Of a DNA stretch of 64,000 nucleotides, positions 1 through 8,654 are shown piece after piece (within the stretch, counting starts at the first letter, position 1; every line of letters begins with the position of its first letter). The position numbers and the translations under genes are program-made. Location of the stretch: contig NZ_CP046176.1 of NCBI RefSeq assembly GCF_013009555.1, forward strand, positions 5,561,489-5,625,488, written 5' to 3'. Under the pieces are notes generated by a model that made no database searches, was not told the origin of the DNA, and saw nothing but the letters and a program-made list of their open reading frames with translations. This DNA is from Phocaeicola dorei (GTDB taxonomy: Bacteria; Bacteroidota; Bacteroidia; Bacteroidales; Bacteroidaceae).

Positions 1-1
1 C

Positions 2-265
2 GAAGAGGTTAAGATACGTCGGCTGAATGAAATCATTGAATTGCAGAACCGTCTTTCTGCTGAAAGTAATGCCCGTGATGTGGGTAAGACCTTCGAAGTG
101 ATGGTAGAAGGTGTTTCCAAGCGTTCCAGAGAACAGCTTTTTGGCCGTACACAGCAAAACAAGGTGGTAGTCTTTGATCGTGGGAATCATCGTATCGGTG
201 ATTTTGTCCATGTACGCATTACTGAAGCCAGTTCGGCTACATTGAAAGGAGAAGAGGTGTTCTGA
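2..265 (+). CDS. miaB: MiaB, tRNA 2-methylthio-N6-isopentenyladenosine synthase (C-terminal end, cut by the window)
   Basis: Only the last 87 codons are present; the frame is open from base 2, so the gene starts upstream of the window. MiaB is a radical-SAM enzyme that adds the methylthio group to i6A37 of tRNAs reading UNN codons. The visible part is the tail of the radical-SAM fold (EIIELQNRLSAESN) followed by a TRAM RNA-binding domain (EVMVEGVSKRSREQLFGRT ... GDFVHVRITEASSATLKGE), which is diagnostic for the MiaB/RimO/MtaB group. MiaB is chosen over RimO from the TRAM wording, so the subgroup is an inference. The stop overlaps the start of the next gene (TGATG), implying translational coupling. 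Confidence 0.85.
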   Translation, partial: EEVKIRRLNEIIELQNRLSAESNARDVGKTFEVMVEGVSKRSREQLFGRTQQNKVVVFDRGNHRIGDFVHVRITEASSATLKGEEVF

Positions 266-666
266 TGGGGAAAAAAGAAGAATATAAGGAAAAGAACTTG
301 CAATATTTGCAAGTCCTTTCTACACAGGAAGGTATTTGTTCTTTACCTTGTAATATGTTTTATAAAGTATTGCAGACAGGTACGGGTACAGTTTCACCTA
401 CGATCCGCAGTATTGTCACCGTTCATTATCGGGGTAGTCTGATAAACGGGAAAGAGTTTGATAACTCCTATGACCGTAACTGTCCCGAAGCTTTCCGGCT
501 GTGTGATGTCATAGAGGGATGGCAGCTGGCGCTTCAACGTATGCATGTAGGAGATAAATGGGTGGTTTATATTCCTTATACTATGGGGTATGGTAGCCGT
601 ACAAGCGGGCCGATTCCTGCTTTCTCTACATTAATATTTGAAGTGGAACTGCTGGGCATTGCATAA
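265..666 (+). CDS. FKBP-type peptidyl-prolyl cis-trans isomerase
   Basis: 133 residues with no signal peptide, so probably cytoplasmic. One FKBP domain fills the C-terminal two thirds: the first strand VTVHYRGSLINGKEFDNSY, the loop with VIEGWQLALQRMHVGDKW and the YTMGYGSR ... IPAFSTLIFEVELL segment are the conserved FKBP blocks, including the active-site Tyr, Phe/Asp and Ile-Pro positions. The family catalyses proline cis-trans isomerisation and assists folding. The first 50 residues are specific to this group. The ATG overlaps the miaB stop, so the two are probably cotranscribed. Confidence 0.88.
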   Translation: MGKKEEYKEKNLQYLQVLSTQEGICSLPCNMFYKVLQTGTGTVSPTIRSIVTVHYRGSLINGKEFDNSYDRNCPEAFRLCDVIEGWQLALQRMHVGDKWVVYIPYTMGYGSRTSGPIPAFSTLIFEVELLGIA

Positions 667-675
667 TGTCTCCGG

Positions 676-912
676 TTATCGGTTATGCAGCCTGTCATTC
701 ATCCGGTCTTCGTAACCGTCACGATATTTCTTTTCGGGCATAACAATCCATAAGATTATATAGACAATAATGCCCGAAAAGGCTGTGAAAACCGTGGCAA
801 ATGAATAGATAATGCGCACTATCGTAACATCCCAGCCAAAATAATCAGCCAGTCCCGCACATACTCCGGCTAGCATTCTGTTGTTGGAACGGGTCAGTTT
901 TTTATTTTCCAT
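676..912 (-). CDS. PspC domain membrane protein
   Basis: 78-residue protein on the strand opposite its neighbours. It is a single PspC domain: the N-terminal block NNRMLAGVCAGLADYFGWD is the family signature and is followed by a hydrophobic stretch forming one or two membrane segments, then a charged tail. PspC proteins act at the inner membrane in envelope stress in enterobacteria; the role in Bacteroidota is not known. The start is set at 912 rather than the in-frame codon at 939, because a Bacteroides -7 box (TACATTTG, 946-939 on the minus strand) lies over the upstream codon and would place transcription start downstream of it. Confidence 0.85.
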   Translation of the reverse strand: MENKKLTRSNNRMLAGVCAGLADYFGWDVTIVRIIYSFATVFTAFSGIIVYIILWIVMPEKKYRDGYEDRMNDRLHNR

Positions 913-938
913 TTCTGTCTCTTTTGAAGTTATCTGCA

Positions 939-946
939 CAAATGTA
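939..946 (-). promoter_or_regulatory. -7 box of the PspC gene
   Basis: TACATTTG on the minus strand matches the Bacteroides primary-sigma -7 consensus TAnnTTTG. It lies 26 bp upstream of the ATG at 912 and so fixes that start. Confidence 0.65.
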
Positions 947-1049
947 GGAAAAGTAAAAACGAATTATTAACTTATACTCTTAAAAGTACTTAAAGGATAG
1001 TTCTTCTCATTCAATTTATTTGTTATTTTGCAGCAAATTAGGGCAAAAA

Positions 1050-1946
1050 GTGGATATACTCAAAATAAATACTTGTCCGTTGTGCGGCGGAAAACATTTG
1101 GGACATGCAATCACTTGTACGGATCACTATGCTTCGGGTGAACAATTCAATTTGGTTCGCTGCGATGATTGTGGCTTTATTTTTACACAAGGTGCACCCG
1201 TGGAAGCCGAGATAGGGCGATATTATGAGACTCCCGATTATATTTCACACACTGATATCCGCAAGGGGCTGATGAACCGTGTATACCATGAGGTACGCAA
1301 GTATATGCTGTCACGCAAAGCCAAGCTGATAAAACGGACATCCGGTTTGAGTAAAGGTACTTTGTTAGACATTGGTACCGGTACCGGATATTTCAGTAAT
1401 ACAATGAAGGAGCGCGGATGGCGGGTGAAAGCTATAGAGAAAAGTCCGCAGGCGCGTGCGTTTGCCAAAGAGCATTTTGAACTGGATGTAGATACGGAGG
1501 ATGCTTTGGCGGGATATGCCGATCATTCTTTTGATGCCATTACTCTATGGCATGTGATGGAGCATCTGGAACATCTGAATGAAACGTGGGAAAAATTATT
1601 CAAACTTTTGAAAGAGAGGGGAGTATTGATAGTGGCTGTGCCTAATCCCAGTTCGTATGATGCGGAAAAATATAAGGAATGGTGGGCAGCATACGATGTG
1701 CCCCGTCATTTATGGCATTTTACACCTTCCGTCATGCAACAATTCGGCGTCAAGCATGGTTTTAAATTAGCGGAACAGCATCCGATGCCTTTTGATGCTT
1801 TTTATGTATCCATGTTGACGGAAAGATATAAAGGCAGCCGTTTGTCCTTTTTGAAGGGAATGTGGACGGGCCTGTTGGCCTGGTTCAGTTCACTGGCGAA
1901 AAAAGAACGGAGTAGTTCAATGATTTATGTATTCAGAAAGAAGTGA
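1050..1946 (+). CDS. Class I SAM-dependent methyltransferase with N-terminal zinc ribbon
   Basis: 298 residues from the GTG at 1050. The N-terminus has two CxxC pairs (CPLCGG and CDDCGF), a zinc ribbon typical of this Methyltransf_23-type group. The SAM-binding motif I is LLDIGTGTGYFS, followed by an acidic loop (IEKSP), HSFDAITLWHVMEHLEHL as motif IV, and VPNPSSYDA further on. The substrate cannot be read from sequence; relatives often act on glycans or lipids. The upstream TTG at 1020 is in frame but would add ten residues not expected ahead of the zinc ribbon. It precedes ftsX with two bases between the stop and the ATG. Confidence 0.82.
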   Translation: MDILKINTCPLCGGKHLGHAITCTDHYASGEQFNLVRCDDCGFIFTQGAPVEAEIGRYYETPDYISHTDIRKGLMNRVYHEVRKYMLSRKAKLIKRTSGLSKGTLLDIGTGTGYFSNTMKERGWRVKAIEKSPQARAFAKEHFELDVDTEDALAGYADHSFDAITLWHVMEHLEHLNETWEKLFKLLKERGVLIVAVPNPSSYDAEKYKEWWAAYDVPRHLWHFTPSVMQQFGVKHGFKLAEQHPMPFDAFYVSMLTERYKGSRLSFLKGMWTGLLAWFSSLAKKERSSSMIYVFRKK

Positions 1947-1948
1947 TT

Positions 1949-2818
1949 ATGGGAAAAAAATCAGGGTCCTTTTTCGATATGCAGTTCATTACCTCCAGCA
2001 TCAGTACAATGCTGGTGTTGCTCTTGTTGGGGATGGTGGTATTCTTTGTGCTGTCTGCCAATAACTTATCCAAGTATGTACGCGAGAACATCAGTTTCTC
2101 CGTACTCATCAGCGATGATATGAAAGAAGCGGACGCTTTGAAATTCCAGAAAAAATTGAATGAGGAACCTTTTGTGAAAGAAACTTCCTATATATCGAAG
2201 GAGCAGGCGTTGAAAGAGCAGAGCGAAGCGATGGGTACAGACCCGGCTGAATTCTTGGGATATAATCCTTTTACAGCTTCTATTGAAATAAAACTGAATG
2301 CCGATTATGCCAATTCGGACAGCATTTCTTGGATAGAGCAGAAAATTATGCAGAACAAGAAAGTTATGGAAATCAACTATCCTCAGGATTTACTGGATGC
2401 AGTGAACAGCAATATACGGAAAATCAGTTTTTTGCTATTGGGACTGGCTGCGCTGCTTACCCTTATTTCTTTTGCGCTGATTAATAACACCATCCGTCTG
2501 GCCATTTATTCCAAACGTTTTCTGATTCATACCATGAAACTGGTAGGGGCAAGCTGGGGATTTATCCGTCGTCCTTTTTTGGTGCGGAATATATGGATAG
2601 GGATACTGGCCGCTGCCATGGCAGATGCGGCATTGATAGGAATGGCCTATGCGTTAGTAAGATATGAACCCGAATTGATTGAGATTATTACCCCTATGAC
2701 CATGCTTATGGTAATGGGTTCTGTTTTTGTGTTTGGTGTGGTTATTACCTTTATGTGTGCATATATATCAATCAATAAATACTTGCGCATGAAAGCTAGT
2801 GCGTTGTATTACATTTAA
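1949..2818 (+). CDS. ftsX: FtsX, cell-division ABC-type permease
   Basis: 289 residues. Topology is that of FtsX: one membrane segment near the N-terminus (about residues 15-38), an extracytoplasmic domain with KYVRENISFSVLISDDMKEAD and the Tyr-Ile-Ser-Lys-Glu-Gln-Ala block, then three membrane segments in the C-terminal half (FtsX/MacB permease fold). FtsX works with the ATPase FtsE to switch on peptidoglycan hydrolysis at the septum; ftsE is not adjacent here. The ATG at 1949 is preferred over the GTG two codons earlier. It heads the compact run ftsX-DUF3098-uppP-truB-queA-folK typical of Bacteroidales. Confidence 0.92.
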   Translation: MGKKSGSFFDMQFITSSISTMLVLLLLGMVVFFVLSANNLSKYVRENISFSVLISDDMKEADALKFQKKLNEEPFVKETSYISKEQALKEQSEAMGTDPAEFLGYNPFTASIEIKLNADYANSDSISWIEQKIMQNKKVMEINYPQDLLDAVNSNIRKISFLLLGLAALLTLISFALINNTIRLAIYSKRFLIHTMKLVGASWGFIRRPFLVRNIWIGILAAAMADAALIGMAYALVRYEPELIEIITPMTMLMVMGSVFVFGVVITFMCAYISINKYLRMKASALYYI

Positions 2819-2830
2819 TAATAAAAGGAT

Positions 2831-3076
2831 ATGGATAGACAAAAATTCGCCTTTGATAAAACTAATTTTATATTGCTTGCCATAGGTATGGCAGTGATTA
2901 TTGTCGGTTTTCTGCTGATGACAGGACCTAGTTCGACAGAAGGATATTTTGAGCCGGATATTTTTAGTGTACGTCGCATCAAAGTGGCGCCCGCAGTATG
3001 TTTCTTTGGCTTTATATTTATGATTTATGGCATTGTCCGCAAGCCAAAGGACAAGACAGAAGTGGTTAACTCTTGA
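2831..3076 (+). CDS. DUF3098 small membrane protein
   Basis: 81 residues, with two membrane segments (FILLAIGMAVIIVGFLLM and VCFFGFIFMIYGIV) joined by a loop containing the family motif GYFEPDIFSVRRIKVAP. DUF3098 proteins are found almost only in Bacteroidota and nearly always between ftsX and uppP, as here. Function is unknown; the gene order suggests envelope or division. It starts 12 bp after the ftsX stop. Confidence 0.88.
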   Translation: MDRQKFAFDKTNFILLAIGMAVIIVGFLLMTGPSSTEGYFEPDIFSVRRIKVAPAVCFFGFIFMIYGIVRKPKDKTEVVNS

Positions 3077-3113
3077 TTTTTTTAATTTTTAATTCTCAAT
3101 TTTTATTTAAAGA

Positions 3114-3914
3114 ATGGAATGGTTTGAGGCATTGATCCTTGGTTTACTCCAAGGATTGACAGAGTATTTGCCGGTCAGCAGTAGTGGTCATCTGGCTATC
3201 GGTTCGGCATTGTTTGGCATACAAGGGGAAGATAATCTGACTTTTACCATAGCAGTGCATGTGGCTACGGTACTCAGTACTTTGGTTATATTATGGAAAG
3301 AAATAGGCTGGATATTCCGTGGTTTGTTCAAGTTTGAGATGAATGCGGAGACAAAATATGTGATCAATATCCTGGTATCCATGATTCCTATCGGCATTGT
3401 GGGTGTGTTTTTTAAAGATTATGTGGAAGAAATTTTCGGTTCCGGCTTGCTCATTGTAGGTTGTATGCTGTTATTGACAGCTTTGCTTCTTACTTTCTCT
3501 TATTATGCAAAACCTCGTTTGAAAGAGAACATCAGCATGAAGGATGCGTTTATTATAGGTCTGGCACAGGCTTGTGCCGTGATGCCGGGATTATCCCGTT
3601 CGGGTACTACCATTGCTACCGGTTTGTTGTTGGGAGACAACAAGGCGAAACTGGCTCAGTTCTCTTTCCTGATGGTGATTCCTCCTATATTGGGTGAGGC
3701 GTTGCTGGATGGTATGAAGATTGTAAAAGGAGCTGCAGCCGGCACATCAGATATATCTGTATTGTCATTGATTGTAGGTTTTCTGGCAGCTTTCATATCG
3801 GGCTGTGTAGCTTGTAAGTGGATGATTAATATTGTGAAGAAAGGTAAGTTGATTTATTTTGCTATCTATTGTGCCATAGCCGGTGCCGTTACGATAGCGT
3901 GCACATTGATGTAA
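3114..3914 (+). CDS. uppP: UppP, undecaprenyl-diphosphate phosphatase (BacA family)
   Basis: 266-residue integral membrane protein. It dephosphorylates undecaprenyl diphosphate to recycle the lipid carrier for peptidoglycan, O-antigen and capsule, and overproduction gives bacitracin resistance in other bacteria. Signature blocks: [20 protein letters not shown] near the N-terminus (catalytic Glu and the Ser/His region) and [17 protein letters not shown] in the second half (catalytic Arg). About seven or eight membrane segments, normal length. The 37-bp gap before it is a run of TTAATTTTTAATTCT-like AT-rich sequence without a Shine-Dalgarno. The gene is followed after four bases by truB. Confidence 0.95.
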   Translation: MEWFEALILGLLQGLTEYLPVSSSGHLAIGSALFGIQGEDNLTFTIAVHVATVLSTLVILWKEIGWIFRGLFKFEMNAETKYVINILVSMIPIGIVGVFFKDYVEEIFGSGLLIVGCMLLLTALLLTFSYYAKPRLKENISMKDAFIIGLAQACAVMPGLSRSGTTIATGLLLGDNKAKLAQFSFLMVIPPILGEALLDGMKIVKGAAAGTSDISVLSLIVGFLAAFISGCVACKWMINIVKKGKLIYFAIYCAIAGAVTIACTLM

Positions 3915-3918
3915 TTGG

Positions 3919-4626
3919 ATGAATTTTAAAGAAGGAGAAGTATTATACTTTGATAAACCGCTGAAATGGACCTCATTTGCAGTGGTAAACAAGATAAGAT
4001 ACCATATTTGCCGCAAACTGGGCGTGAAGAAAATAAAAGTGGGACATGCCGGGACATTAGACCCGCTGGCTACCGGGGTGATGATTATTTGTACAGGCAA
4101 GGCAACGAAACGCATCGAAGAGTTCCAGTATCATACCAAAGAATACATTGCCACCTTGCAGTTAGGGGCTACCACACCTTCATTCGACCTGGAGAAGGAG
4201 ATAGATGCTACCTATCCTACGGAACATATCACCCGCGAGTTGGTAGAGGAAGCCTTGCAGCGTTTTATCGGCAGGATAGAACAGATTCCGCCTGTTTTCT
4301 CGGCTTGTAAGGTAGATGGTAAACGCGCTTACGATTTGGCTCGAAAAGGTGAGGATGTGGAGTTGAAAGCCAAGACGTTGATTATAGACGAGATAGAGTT
4401 GCTGGAATGTAATCTGCCTGAGATTAAAATCAGGGTAGTGTGCAGCAAGGGCACTTATATCCGTGCATTGGCCCGTGATATTGGCGAAGCTTTGAATAGC
4501 GGTGCTCATTTGACAGGGCTGATACGTACCCGGGTGGGGGATGTGAGACTGGAAGACTGTTTGTCGGTGGAAAGTTTTCCGGAATGGCTTGACCAACAAG
4601 AGATTGAAGAAGTTATAAACGAATAA
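3919..4626 (+). CDS. truB: TruB, tRNA pseudouridine-55 synthase
   Basis: 235 residues. TruB makes pseudouridine 55 in the T-loop of nearly all tRNAs. Catalytic motif: [22 protein letters not shown], with the conserved Asp in TLDPLA. The downstream block [22 protein letters not shown] and the [16 protein letters not shown] block are also characteristic. It lacks the long C-terminal PUA extension of the E. coli protein, as usual in Bacteroidota. Start ATG follows the uppP stop by four bases; queA follows 11 bp after the stop, so all are likely one transcript. Confidence 0.95.
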   Translation: MNFKEGEVLYFDKPLKWTSFAVVNKIRYHICRKLGVKKIKVGHAGTLDPLATGVMIICTGKATKRIEEFQYHTKEYIATLQLGATTPSFDLEKEIDATYPTEHITRELVEEALQRFIGRIEQIPPVFSACKVDGKRAYDLARKGEDVELKAKTLIIDEIELLECNLPEIKIRVVCSKGTYIRALARDIGEALNSGAHLTGLIRTRVGDVRLEDCLSVESFPEWLDQQEIEEVINE

Positions 4627-4637
4627 GGAGAGATAAG

Positions 4638-5693
4638 ATGAAACTGTCGCAATTTAAATTTAAACTGCCGGAGGATAAAATAGCTTTGCATCCGGCTAAG
4701 TATAGAGATGAGTCGCGCCTGATGGTTGTTCACAAATCAACAGGTAAGATTGAACACAAGGTATTCAAGGATATCCTGGACTATTTTGATGATAAAGATG
4801 TGTTTATCTTTAATGATACGAAAGTTTTCCCTGCGCGTTTGTATGGAAATAAGGAAAAGACCGGTGCCCGTATCGAGGTATTTTTGTTGCGCGAGCTGAA
4901 TGAGGAACTTCGCTTGTGGGATGTGCTGGTAGATCCTGCCCGTAAGATCCGTATCGGTAACAAGCTTTATTTTGGTGACGATGATTCCATGGTGGCCGAA
5001 GTGATTGACAACACCACTTCCCGCGGACGTACCCTGCGTTTCCTGTATGACGGCTCTCACGACGAGTTCAAGAAAGCATTGTATGCGTTGGGAGAGGCTC
5101 CGCTGCCCAGTTTCATCCGTCGTCCGGTAGAAGAGGAAGATACCGAACGTTTCCAGACTATCTTTGCCAAGAACGAAGGGGCTGTGACAGCTCCCACTGC
5201 CGGACTTCATTTCAGCCGCGAGTTGATGAAGCGTATGGAAATCAAAGGTATAGACTTTGCTTTTGTGACGATGCATGCCGGACTGGGTAATTTCCGCGAG
5301 ATTGATGTGGAGGACCTTACCAAGCATAAGATGGATTCGGAGCAGATGTATGTCAATGCGGATGCGTGCCGTATTGTGAATAATGCCAAGGATGAAGGAA
5401 AGAATATTTGTGCGGTAGGAACGACAGTGATGCGCACGATAGAGACTGCGGTAGGTACGGATGGTCATCTGAAAGAATTTGACGGATGGACCAATAAGTT
5501 CATTTTCCCTCCTTATGATTTCTCGGTAGCCAACAGCATGGTTACTAACTTTCACCTGCCTCTCTCCACTTTGCTGATGCTGGTAGCTGCCTACGGTGGT
5601 TATGATCTGGTGATGGAGGCTTATCACACAGCATTGAAGGAAGATTACCGTTTCGGTACTTATGGCGATGCTATGTTGATTTTGGATAAGTAA
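4638..5693 (+). CDS. queA: QueA, S-adenosylmethionine:tRNA ribosyltransferase-isomerase
   Basis: 351 residues, the normal length. QueA transfers and isomerises the ribosyl group of SAM onto preQ1 in tRNA anticodons, giving epoxyqueuosine. Family blocks visible: [19 protein letters not shown] at the N-terminus, [39 protein letters not shown] and the C-terminal [19 protein letters not shown]. It sits between truB and folK, so two tRNA-modification genes and a folate gene share the operon. Confidence 0.95.
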   Translation: MKLSQFKFKLPEDKIALHPAKYRDESRLMVVHKSTGKIEHKVFKDILDYFDDKDVFIFNDTKVFPARLYGNKEKTGARIEVFLLRELNEELRLWDVLVDPARKIRIGNKLYFGDDDSMVAEVIDNTTSRGRTLRFLYDGSHDEFKKALYALGEAPLPSFIRRPVEEEDTERFQTIFAKNEGAVTAPTAGLHFSRELMKRMEIKGIDFAFVTMHAGLGNFREIDVEDLTKHKMDSEQMYVNADACRIVNNAKDEGKNICAVGTTVMRTIETAVGTDGHLKEFDGWTNKFIFPPYDFSVANSMVTNFHLPLSTLLMLVAAYGGYDLVMEAYHTALKEDYRFGTYGDAMLILDK

Positions 5694-5711
5694 TACCGGT
5701 TGGAGCAGCGT

Positions 5712-6158
5712 ATGAGGGTTTATTTGGGACTTGGAACCAATCTGGGTGATAAAGAATCAAATCTGCATGTTGCTGTCCGGAAGATAAATGAGCGGATAGG
5801 GGAGGTTACTGCCCTTTCCGCTTTTTATGTTACTGCCCCTTGGGGGTTTTCTTCTGAAAATTCTTTTCTGAATGCCGCCTGTTGCGTGGAGAGTGTGCTT
5901 CCTCCCTTGGATATATTGCGGGAAACACAGGAGATAGAGCGTGAATTAGGCCGGATGAAGAAGTCGGCGGGAGGTAATTATAGTGACCGCCTGATTGATA
6001 TAGATATTTTGTTGTACGGTGATTTAATACTGCATACGCCGGAATTGGAAATCCCTCATCCCTTGATGACTGAACGGAGGTTTGTCATGGACCCGCTGGC
6101 GGAGATTGCATCGGATGTGGTGCATCCGGTATTGGGAAAAAGGCTGGGGGAGCTTTAA
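5712..6158 (+). CDS. folK: FolK, 6-hydroxymethyl-7,8-dihydropterin pyrophosphokinase
   Basis: 148 residues. FolK transfers pyrophosphate from ATP to hydroxymethyl-dihydropterin in folate synthesis. The typical blocks are present: LGLGTNLGDKESNLHVA at the start, the substrate loop with TAPWGFSSENSFLNA, RLIDIDILLYGD (metal-binding Asp pair) and IPHPLMTERRFVMDPLAEI. ATG at 5712 is chosen because the TTG at 5700 adds four residues before the universally N-terminal strand. Last gene of the ftsX-folK run; the AT-rich accessory island begins about 90 bp downstream. Confidence 0.93.
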   Translation: MRVYLGLGTNLGDKESNLHVAVRKINERIGEVTALSAFYVTAPWGFSSENSFLNAACCVESVLPPLDILRETQEIERELGRMKKSAGGNYSDRLIDIDILLYGDLILHTPELEIPHPLMTERRFVMDPLAEIASDVVHPVLGKRLGEL

Positions 6159-6244
6159 ACCTGTAAGAGTATATTAATTAAAAGAGGACGGAAAATTCTT
6201 CAAATCCGTCATTGTGGTGTAGATAGCTGATTGATAGTGTATTG

Positions 6245-6276
6245 TTATGAAGGATTCGTAATAGAATCCTTCATAA
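6245..6276. repeat. Perfect 13-bp inverted repeat with 6-nt loop
   Basis: Arms 6245-6257 and 6264-6276 (core ATGAAGGATTC / GAATCCTTCAT). It spans the last codons and stop of the truncated lipoprotein stub on the minus strand and is about 90 bp downstream of folK. No T-run follows on either strand, so a rho-independent terminator is possible but not well supported; it may instead mark the junction where the rest of the stub gene was lost. Confidence 0.7.
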
Positions 6277-6424
6277 ATGTTTCAGATGAATCAATGTTTA
6301 TAATGTTATTATATTTTGTCATGGATATAATATCTATGCTCATATTTGTTTCTGTTAAATCATTACAAGAATAAGATGTTAGTAATAATAGGAATAAGTA
6401 TATTTTTCTATAAGAGGTTTTCAT
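6245..6424 (-). pseudogene. N-terminal stub of a fourth CDCL-type lipoprotein
   Basis: 59 codons plus stop. It begins with a lipoprotein signal peptide (hydrophobic run then SYSC, mature Cys followed by NDLTE). After that comes a segment that lines up with the N-terminus of the long CDCL lipoprotein encoded at 8655-10202: SCNDLTE vs SCNEATE, MTKYNNIINIDS vs LIKYKDIVKIDS. The homology stops at the inverted repeat 6245-6276, where the frame ends; nothing recognisable of the remaining pore-former domain lies downstream. I read it as a truncated paralogue. The 5' side is separated from the operon by an insertion sequence 26 bp upstream of the ATG. An alternative, a genuine small lipoprotein, is less likely given the alignment. 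Confidence 0.65.
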
Positions 6425-6450
6425 AGTCATTAGATATAAATATATTAGTA

Positions 6451-7531
6451 ATGCGAATCAGTAGTTGAAATACCTACTTGATTCAGTTAGTTAAAATGTT
6501 ATTATTCAATTAATTATCTCGTTTATTTATTTCTCAATCTCCTTGAAAATCAGTATATTAGAAGAATAAAACCACTCATTATTCTAATTATGATTCCCAA
6601 GGAGAAAGAGCTAAAACTTATAAAAATATATATGTACATCTGCGATATTTACCAGTCTTCACTGAAGTTTTACTGCCAGAGATTCAGTAATAATGCAACT
6701 CCTATCTTTACAGACCAGGAACTGCTTACCGTATATCTGTTTTGCGGAGCCTATCAGCGATACTTCCAAATCAAAGAGATACATACATTCACTGAAGAAT
6801 ATTTGCTCTCATGGTTCCCCAACCTACCTTCTTATCAGACATTCAACTATCGGTTAAACCTGATGAGTGAGGCCATTAGTGAACTTGTAAAGCATCTCAT
6901 TACATTCTTTAAACCAGAGGATTGCGATTCTATGACATCACTTATTGACTCTATGCCTATTATTACCTGTGCAGGAAAGAATAAAACAGGAAAGGTAGCT
7001 ACTGAAATTGCAACCAAAGGATACTGTTCTACAAAGAACATGTATTACTTCGGTCTCAAACTCCATGCTTTAGCCTTCCGCAGGGAAGGAACTATTCCAT
7101 TCCCGGAAATGATTCTCTTATCATCGGCAGAAGAGAATGACCTGACAGTTCTTAAAAGAGAAGCCGCTGATAGCCTTATAAACAGAAACATCTTTGCCGA
7201 TAAGATATACTCGGATTTTTCTTACTGGGGCAATAAGCAACAAGAACAAGGAACTACTATGCTAACTCCCGTGAAAGCAATAAAAGGAGAGGAACCAGTT
7301 ATTACTCAAAGAGAGAAAGCTGGAAGAGAACTGTTCTCTACTGCTGTTTCAAAGGTCAGACAGCCTATAGAAGCGTTTTTCAACTGGCTGAATGAGAAAA
7401 CAAATATTCAAAGAGCGATGAAAGTCAGATCAACATCTGGACTTTTAGTACATACGATGGGAAAAATTGCCATCGCATTCATTTATCTAATTTTTTAAAA
7501 CAAGAATCAGAAATCAACTACTGATTCGCAT
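6451..7531 (+). mobile_element. Insertion sequence, IS982-like, 1,081 bp, with terminal repeats and target duplication
   Basis: Perfect 18-bp terminal inverted repeats: ATGCGAATCAGTAGTTGA at 6451-6468 and its complement at 7514-7531. The flanks carry the same 5 bases, TAGTA, at 6446-6450 and 7532-7536, read as a target-site duplication. One transposase gene fills the inside. The right end abuts the T-tract of the CDCL operon terminator. The element looks intact and therefore recent. Family placement rests on the transposase. Confidence 0.88.
6590..7498 (+). CDS. IS982-family-like DDE transposase
   Basis: 302 residues, the usual length for the family. The DDE region shows LIDSMPIITC (first Asp), then GYCSTKNMYYFGLKLH, then ADKIYSDFSYW (second Asp) and VRQPIEAFFNWLNEKTNIQRA (Glu), in the order and spacing seen in IS982 transposases. 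No frameshift or stop is visible, so the enzyme should be functional. It lies wholly within the terminal repeats 6451-7531. Gene direction is opposite to the CDCL operon it interrupts. Confidence 0.85.
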   Translation: MIPKEKELKLIKIYMYICDIYQSSLKFYCQRFSNNATPIFTDQELLTVYLFCGAYQRYFQIKEIHTFTEEYLLSWFPNLPSYQTFNYRLNLMSEAISELVKHLITFFKPEDCDSMTSLIDSMPIITCAGKNKTGKVATEIATKGYCSTKNMYYFGLKLHALAFRREGTIPFPEMILLSSAEENDLTVLKREAADSLINRNIFADKIYSDFSYWGNKQQEQGTTMLTPVKAIKGEEPVITQREKAGRELFSTAVSKVRQPIEAFFNWLNEKTNIQRAMKVRSTSGLLVHTMGKIAIAFIYLIF

Positions 7532-7536
7532 TAGTA

Positions 7537-7581
7537 AAAAATAGTGCTGATTGTTAATACTTATCAAATAACAATCAGCAC
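7537..7581 (-). terminator. Rho-independent terminator of the CDCL operon
   Basis: Arms 7569-7581 and 7544-7556 (GTGCTGATTGTTA and complement, 13 bp perfect, 12-nt loop); reading leftwards the stem is followed by TATTTTTTA. It starts 9 bp after the stop of the last intact CDCL gene. The IS target duplication TAGTA (7532-7536) directly follows the T-tract. Confidence 0.85.
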
Positions 7582-7589
7582 ATGGAATA

Positions 7590-8642
7590 TTAGATCTTAA
7601 TTTGGGAAATGAACATGGAGTTATCGGCTGCATTAGCACCAGAGAAAGAAATAGGGACTCCATATATTTCTTTACTATATACTCCTCCTTTTATTATAAA
7701 ATCTTGAAATGCAGGAAATCCAGTAACAACTTTAGCTGCGTCCTCTCCGTTACCACCTATAATATAAATATAGATCTGAGCACGTTTTAGCATTTCTTTT
7801 GTCTTTGAGTCTAGTGATAGTTCTCCGTTTACTATTCCTGCATTGAATGCTGCTCGAATTGATACAGAAATTTCACTATATGATTCTTCAGATTCTACTA
7901 TCATTACTCCTTTTCGTCCCATATTCACAGAATTCACATATACAGGTTTTTGATTTAGATATTTTTGGCGTTCTGTTTCATTGAGAAATATGTTTCCATC
8001 ATCTGGGATATCCATAGCTACATTAAAATAGATTTGGCTGAAATCAACAAATAAAGCGGTATTACTTTGTTTTTTATCACTCTCAACAGAAGTTGTAATT
8101 GAAAAAAGCTGTCCTATTTTTATATTAGCTCCAAAAGCCATATTTACCTCTTTGTAATAATTAAATTCTTTCATTTTATATGAGAAAACTTGCGATTGTT
8201 TTCCACTAAAATCTTTACCTGCATCTGTGATAGCGTCTATAACTGCATCATTAAATGAGGTAAACTTAGGTTTTATTACTCTTGATTTGATAGGCAATGA
8301 GAATGCAATTCTGATTTCTGGTTTTAAAGCATTTGGATATGCAACAGAACGGTATTCTCCGGTATTAATAGATTCAGCTTGTAAAACAGAGCCTAAATAT
8401 GTATAAGCAGGGTTCAAGCTTGCTATTTCATAAAATTCTTGGGTGGATCTTGATAGATACTGTTGTAATGTTAAATCTACCTCTTTACCATCTCTAATTT
8501 CATATATTCCATCATAGTAAAGAGAACTTAGTGGAGCAATGTTTGCTGTATTATTTGCTTTCGAAGAAATTTCATCTAAATCTTCGTTTTCACAAGAAAA
8601 CATTACAAGGGAAACAATTGCAAAATAAAAATACTTTTTCAT
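7590..8642 (-). CDS. Short CDC-like (CDCL) pore-former family lipoprotein
   Basis: 350 residues. Signal peptide ends in FSC and the mature Cys is followed by ENEDLDE, an acidic surface-export signal, so the protein probably sits on the outer face of the outer membrane. The rest matches domains 1-3 of thiol-activated cytolysins: GSVLQAESINTGEY (cf. PGALLQAD), KQSQVFSYKMKEFNYYKEVNMAFG, LFVDFSQIYFNVAMDIP, VNMGRKGVMIVESEES (the YGR strand), IYIIGGNG (the conserved Gly-Gly) and a C-terminal GVPISFSGANAADNS (cf. PISYTSVFLKDN). It ends there, so domain 4, the membrane-binding domain, is absent. Last intact gene of the operon, 12 bp after its neighbour. Role as a pore subunit is inference from family. 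Confidence 0.82.
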   Translation of the reverse strand: MKKYFYFAIVSLVMFSCENEDLDEISSKANNTANIAPLSSLYYDGIYEIRDGKEVDLTLQQYLSRSTQEFYEIASLNPAYTYLGSVLQAESINTGEYRSVAYPNALKPEIRIAFSLPIKSRVIKPKFTSFNDAVIDAITDAGKDFSGKQSQVFSYKMKEFNYYKEVNMAFGANIKIGQLFSITTSVESDKKQSNTALFVDFSQIYFNVAMDIPDDGNIFLNETERQKYLNQKPVYVNSVNMGRKGVMIVESEESYSEISVSIRAAFNAGIVNGELSLDSKTKEMLKRAQIYIYIIGGNGEDAAKVVTGFPAFQDFIIKGGVYSKEIYGVPISFSGANAADNSMFISQIKI

Positions 8643-8654
8643 AGGATTAAATTT

